A stretch of DNA of 64,000 bases. Origin: Cryptomeria japonica (Eukaryota; Streptophyta; Pinopsida; Cupressales; Cupressaceae). Of the stretch, positions 59,640 to 64,000 are shown one piece after another. The notes beneath the pieces are model-generated. The model was not told where the DNA came from, did not search any database, and saw nothing but the letters and a program-made list of their open reading frames with translations. Within the stretch, counting starts at the first letter, position 1. Each line of letters begins with the position of its first letter. A program made the translations under genes and the position numbers. The DNA lies in contig NC_081415.1 in assembly GCF_030272615.1 (NCBI RefSeq), positions 193,982,695 through 194,046,694 of the forward strand, in the 5' to 3' direction.

Positions 59640-61736
59640 ATGGTTGAAACCCGTCTTCAAAAATCTAGGAGAAAAGCTAAAGAAGCTCAAGGACCCGTAA
59701 ACATGAGTTCTTATGAGTATGACAATGATGTCTTCTACAATCCTGAGCACACTACATTACCAGACATGAATGTTTATAGACACAATCCAAATATGGAAAG
59801 CGCAAACGCTATACACAACGCTACACACAATGATAATGTGGACAATTCTTCAATACTATCAGCAGACATACAAGAATCTATAATGGATCCTCAATTCAAT
59901 AGATTGGTTGAAGAGATAATGAGGAGAGATCGTCAATACTTTCTAAACATGATGGCACAAAGTGGAGCTAAGATACCACATGATTTTGACTTATCTCAAC
60001 TTATGGAAAGTAGACCTTCACAACAAACTCAACCAAATAGTGGAGGACCAAATAATATGATGCCGGAGTCACCATCAGTTTTGCTTCAGAAACCAGCAAT
60101 CCCACATACACAAGCTCAAATGCACGATACTTACACTCAAAGACCATCATGGAGGCCTTATGTTCAAACACATGCTCAAGATATGGGTCAACCAAGACAA
60201 ATGGATACTCAAGGACTTCCTCAAAATTTTGACACAAGGAGACCTCATGCCAAAATTGGGGGCAACACAATGGAAAATGAAAGGCCCATTGAATATGGTT
60301 TATACACACAAAACAGATATGGGGTTCCTCAACAAGAAATTATGCCAAGTGCTCCATACATGTCGCACCAATATAGACCTCCATATGGACATGTCTACGA
60401 TCAGTATCATCCATACATGCAACAAGCTCCTCCTCAAATGGGTGTTTCAAACATGGGATATGCTACAAGAAATCCATCTCCTCCCAAAAATAATTTGGAG
60501 CAACAAATTAGAGATCTACAAAAGAAAGTGGAAGACATGGGCACATCAAAACCCACATATACTATGAGAGATATATGCCCTTATCCCTTTGATAAGAGCA
60601 TTCCAATGCCTCCGTTTCCTCCGCACTTTGCAACACCGAAATTTGACAAATATAGAGGGAGAGGAGATCCCAAGGCACACATAAGACAATTCTTCACAGC
60701 TTGCATTGAGGTAGCGGCAGAAGAAACATACTTAATGAGGTTGTTCCCACAGAGCTTAGGAGATCAAGCGATGGAATGGTTTTCTCAATTACCTCCTGGT
60801 ATTAAGTCATGGGGTGACTTGGCAGAGGCATTCATTCAACATTTCTCTTACAACATTGAAACAGATGTCTCAGTTACTACCTTGTGCAATACGAAACAAA
60901 AAGAAGGAGAATCTTTTGCGTCATTTTTGCAAAGATGGAGGAACTTAGCTAGCAGATGCTCTTGTGAAATCCCGCAAAAACAAATGGTGGAAATGTTCAC
61001 ACAAAATGTTAACAAGGCTATTGGTTATGATCTCAGAAAAGCTTGTTTGTCTACATTCAAGGATGTCATTGAAAAGGGCCTAGCAACAGAAAGAGTCTTA
61101 ATTGAACAAGGAGTTATCAAACTATTCAAAGAAAACAAAGAGGATTTTAAGGGAAAGGACAAACCAAAGTTTTGGAACAAGAACAAGAATACAGTTAATG
61201 ATGGCGTTGTTGATGCCAACACAGTGAGACCAAAGTTCATCTTTTCTGGATCAAATTCTACCAACAATCAAGTGAACAATCAAACGGCTGCTAAACCACG
61301 AAGGAAGTACACTCCATTGGGAGAACCACTTGAATCAGTATTCAAAAAGCTTGTAGCAAACAAAGTGATCACGGTCCCAGATTTTCCTCCATATGAACCA
61401 AAGGTAAAACCGAATTGGTGGAATGATGATGAATATTGCGAGTTTCATAAGAGCAAGGGTCACAAGACAAGTAATTGCCATCGATTGAAAAACATTGTAC
61501 AAGATCTCATTGACAGAGGAGATATTGAGATTGAGGGACATTCCTCTAACCAAGAGCATGAGGTGTTTAAGGAACCATTCCCAAAACATGACAAGGGAAA
61601 AGGCAAAGTCACAGATGATCAAGCCAATTACACCAGAACATCTTACAATTATGATTCCACTATTAATCACATCTCAATGGACAATCATATTTCTACCATT
61701 ACTATCAAAAATAAAAATCCTGAGAATCCTCCTTAG
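59640..61736 (+). CDS. gag: TE-8 gag, intact 698 codons
   Basis: ATG at 59640 (MVETRLQKSRRKAKEAQ), stop TAG at 61734-61736. The N-terminal third is polar and Gln/Pro/Met-rich. Residues about 335-500 are the retrotransposon gag capsid domain (GDPKAHIRQFFTACIEVA, YLMRLFPQSLGDQAMEWF, TLCNTKQKEGESFASFLQRW). Near residue 600 is a zinc knuckle of the C-x2-H-x4-H-x4-C type (CEFHKSKGHKTSNC). A Lys-rich tail follows. It forms the cytoplasmic particle and packages element RNA. The N-terminus is Lys/Arg-rich, and the start is the first ATG after the leader. No frameshift or internal stop. Confidence 0.93.
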   Translation: MVETRLQKSRRKAKEAQGPVNMSSYEYDNDVFYNPEHTTLPDMNVYRHNPNMESANAIHNATHNDNVDNSSILSADIQESIMDPQFNRLVEEIMRRDRQYFLNMMAQSGAKIPHDFDLSQLMESRPSQQTQPNSGGPNNMMPESPSVLLQKPAIPHTQAQMHDTYTQRPSWRPYVQTHAQDMGQPRQMDTQGLPQNFDTRRPHAKIGGNTMENERPIEYGLYTQNRYGVPQQEIMPSAPYMSHQYRPPYGHVYDQYHPYMQQAPPQMGVSNMGYATRNPSPPKNNLEQQIRDLQKKVEDMGTSKPTYTMRDICPYPFDKSIPMPPFPPHFATPKFDKYRGRGDPKAHIRQFFTACIEVAAEETYLMRLFPQSLGDQAMEWFSQLPPGIKSWGDLAEAFIQHFSYNIETDVSVTTLCNTKQKEGESFASFLQRWRNLASRCSCEIPQKQMVEMFTQNVNKAIGYDLRKACLSTFKDVIEKGLATERVLIEQGVIKLFKENKEDFKGKDKPKFWNKNKNTVNDGVVDANTVRPKFIFSGSNSTNNQVNNQTAAKPRRKYTPLGEPLESVFKKLVANKVITVPDFPPYEPKVKPNWWNDDEYCEFHKSKGHKTSNCHRLKNIVQDLIDRGDIEIEGHSSNQEHEVFKEPFPKHDKGKGKVTDDQANYTRTSYNYDSTINHISMDNHISTITIKNKNPENPP

Positions 61737-64000
61737 CGACCTAAAATTGTCCTAAAAGGTGTGGGATCTTCATCCGAAGCTACCTCTGAATGTCATGTTA
61801 CAACCCGTCGAGGTAAGATCACATTGCCAGGAACCTCTTCTAAGAATACCAATCTTCCGTCAACTAAGCCTGAGTACGATCTTGTAGAGCAATTAGGGAA
61901 AACACCCGCACTCATCTCTATTCTTGAGCTCTTACGTATATCTCCTGCACATAAGGCTGTCCTTGACAAAACCTTGAGAGATACTGCTGTCTCTACTGAT
62001 CTGAACGTGGACCAGTTTCAAGCCATGGTGGGATACCTATCCGTTCCACACTCCCTCACATTTACAGAAGCCGATGACGCCTCCATAAGTCAGCCTCACA
62101 ATGCACCTCTACATATTGAAGCCTTCATACATAAACACCGAATAAAACGAGTCCTGATAGATGGAGGAGCAGGTCTTAATATTTGTACATTGAGCACCAT
62201 CAGACAATTGGGATATTCTGACAAAGTTGTGAATGCTACAAACCAAATCACTATTAAGGCTTATGATGATGAAGAGCGTTCGTCCAAGGGCACAGTCATC
62301 TTACCACTAAGAATAGGGCCAGTCACAAAGGACGTGATTTGTCAAGTCCTGGATCTAGACCTCACATATAACATATTGCTAGGACGTCCGTGGATTCATG
62401 AAATGAGAGCAGTCCCATCAACGTACCATCAGTGCATAAAATTTCCTCATAATGGAGTCGAGGTAACGGTCAATGGTGATCCAAATCCATTCATATATTG
62501 CAATAACTTGAGATCACATACTGAGATTATCATTCCCAGCAATCGTGAGGCTACTCCTTCTTCAGCATATATTGATCCTGAGTCATTAAAGCCCTCGACA
62601 TCCAAACAAGGTGAACTTAGAGCCAAGTTTCAAGACAAAGGCATGGGAGAATACACTCTGAATCAAACAATGTTCTTACGACAAGTCATGAACTCCCCCA
62701 AGGAATATGGGAGACCACATCCAAATAAGCAAATCTCCATCATGCTCCTCAAATGGGATCCTACCGTCTTTCAAAAATGGGGCGAACTAGAGGAAGAAAG
62801 TTTATATAAAATGCTATATAAGGACGCTGAAGATGATACACATGATCAAATTATAATACCCTGTGAAAACTATGGTAAAGGCTTCAAAATTCTGCAGAGA
62901 TTCGGGTATGATGGAAAAAGTCCTCTCGGACTACGCAAAGAAGGTGTCATGGAGCCTCTACAACCTGAGCTAACTACAAGAAGGGAACGCTCTAAGGGGC
63001 TTGGTTTTCTAAACCCCAAGATTCAACACAAGAGAACAAAACAGATATGGCGAGTCAAAGTGGCTGAAGTTCAACAAGAGGATAATTATTCCACAGACTC
63101 CAATGAGTGGGAATGGGGTTCAGACAAATCCTCCAGCGATTATGAACTTAATGAGACATTTAGAGAGCCAGATGAACCTACAGAGGAGGAGGAGTTTTAC
63201 AAGAAATTCAGAGTTGGTCAAGAACCGACCCATAAGGATCCCGCGCAAGCTTCGTTTCAGGGCCCTAGGTCAGGATCACATAGGATGAGGACACCTGTCC
63301 CTGAGGGTGCTACTAGTGATGATAATTTGGACTCACTCACAATCGACACTGATGAGGAGAGTGCCATTGACGACCTCGATGACTACCTTGACATACCTGA
63401 ATATAACCACATCTTCACTATTAGCCTTGCGGATTCTAAAAACACTAAAGACCTTCCCCTCGTTCACCCCCAACTCATTGACTGGGATCAGGATGGACCA
63501 CCACAGATCGATACATTTCAAAATGACGAAGCTATTGTGGATTATCTTGGCATTCGCGATGATCTTCCTCTTGGAGACCATAAAGCAGGATACGCCATAG
63601 AGCTAAATAACATGGCATACTTTGGTGAGGGTGTCGGGCCTTCTAGTCGCAAAAATGTGAAAATAAAGACAAAACAAGGGTCTTATGGCGAAAACCACAC
63701 TGTGGCGCTCTCTGACTCTAAAAAAGTAAAAAGAAAGGACGTATCTGAGGGTGAAAACCTCTCTGAGGCGCCCGAAGATGGAAGGCTTGACATTCTCCCC
63801 GCATCATACGAGGAAAAATCATCCATGTTGGTAGAGGAGACTATAAAGACAAACATTGGTACAGCAGAGGTTCCACACAACATATTTTTGGCTCAATCAT
63901 TGACAGAGGCCGAGAAAGCAAGGTTCATAAGCTTCTTTAAGGAACGACAAGTCAATTTCGCATGGTCTTATGCTGATATGCCTGGACTAGACCCCGACTT
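61737..64000 (+). CDS. pol: TE-8 pol, in frame with gag, protease to start of RT (partial)
   Basis: After the gag TAG the same frame stays open for 754 codons to the window edge. Order: linker (EYDLVEQLGKTPALISILEL); aspartic protease with LIDGGAGLN (Asp codon 62160-62162) and LLGRPWIHEM near 62380; a Lys-rich spacer; a G-patch at about 62880-63010 (FKILQRFGYDGKSPLGLRK to SKGLGF); an acidic linker; and the reverse-transcriptase entry segment NFAWSYADMPGLDP at the edge. With no ATG near the start, expression would need readthrough of the TAG, or the TAG is a late mutation. It would supply protease and replication enzymes. Confidence 0.9.

Larger units (their letters stand above)
56530..64000 (+). 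mobile_element. TE-8: Tat-like Ty3/gypsy retrotransposon, cut by right edge
   Basis: Plus orientation: 5' LTR, primer site, 2.3-kb leader with two repeat arrays around the conserved domain, intact gag, and pol open to the edge (protease, G-patch, acidic linker, entry to reverse transcriptase). Only one stop codon separates gag and pol, and both are otherwise open over 1,450 codons, so this is the best preserved element here. It is a plausible close relative of whatever mobilised TE-7. Confidence 0.92.

Overview
The window is plant nuclear DNA made almost entirely of nested, decayed transposable elements. I see no host gene, tRNA or rRNA gene. Evidence for a plant: Ty3/gypsy gag-pol genes of Tat-like and chromovirus type, a CACTA (En/Spm) transposon with plant TNP2 and DUF4216 domains, a plant LINE with an RNase H tail, and a primer-binding site matching plant tRNA-Lys. 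The density of old nested LTR elements would suit a large genome such as a gymnosperm, but that is inference.

Layout. TE-1 (1-1970, minus) is a Ty3/gypsy element running off the left edge. It is inserted in the RNase H region of TE-2 (1971-11132, minus), a Tat-like element with 5' LTR, tRNA-Lys primer site, 2-kb leader and one long gag-pol frame broken mainly by point stop codons. 11133-13717 is non-coding with a 217-bp duplication. A 5'-truncated LINE (TE-3, minus) lies at 13718-14886. TE-4 (minus) has its 3' LTR at 15215-16556 and probably continues at 52269-56225. It is split by TE-5, a full-length plus-strand chromovirus (17765-52263; LTRs of 1513 and about 1515 bp, near-match 5-bp target duplication). 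TE-5 is itself split twice. TE-6, a 16.7-kb CACTA transposon (23470-40213, near-perfect 16-bp terminal inverted repeats, GCA target duplication), sits in its integrase gene. TE-7, a 10.1-kb minus-strand LTR element (41165-51268, GCGAC duplication), sits in its 3' LTR. TE-8 (56530 to the right edge, plus) is the youngest-looking element: LTR, leader, an intact 698-codon gag, and an in-frame pol open to the window edge.

How the parts relate. TE-2, TE-7 and TE-8 have different primer sites and different coding content, yet share a leader domain of about 500 nt between primer site and first gene. In TE-2 and TE-8 it is flanked on both sides by arrays of a short word that differs between elements. 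TE-7 has no gag, protease, reverse transcriptase or integrase. It carries a proline/serine-rich gene with a coiled-coil segment, a degenerate G-patch and LGPY[IV]P motifs, and TE-4 carries a relative of that gene. The shared leader in an element lacking gag-pol suggests mobilisation in trans by TE-8-like elements through a packaging signal. This is the most promising unexplained system in the window.

Insertion order inferred from nesting: TE-4, then TE-5, then TE-6 and TE-7; TE-2, then TE-1.
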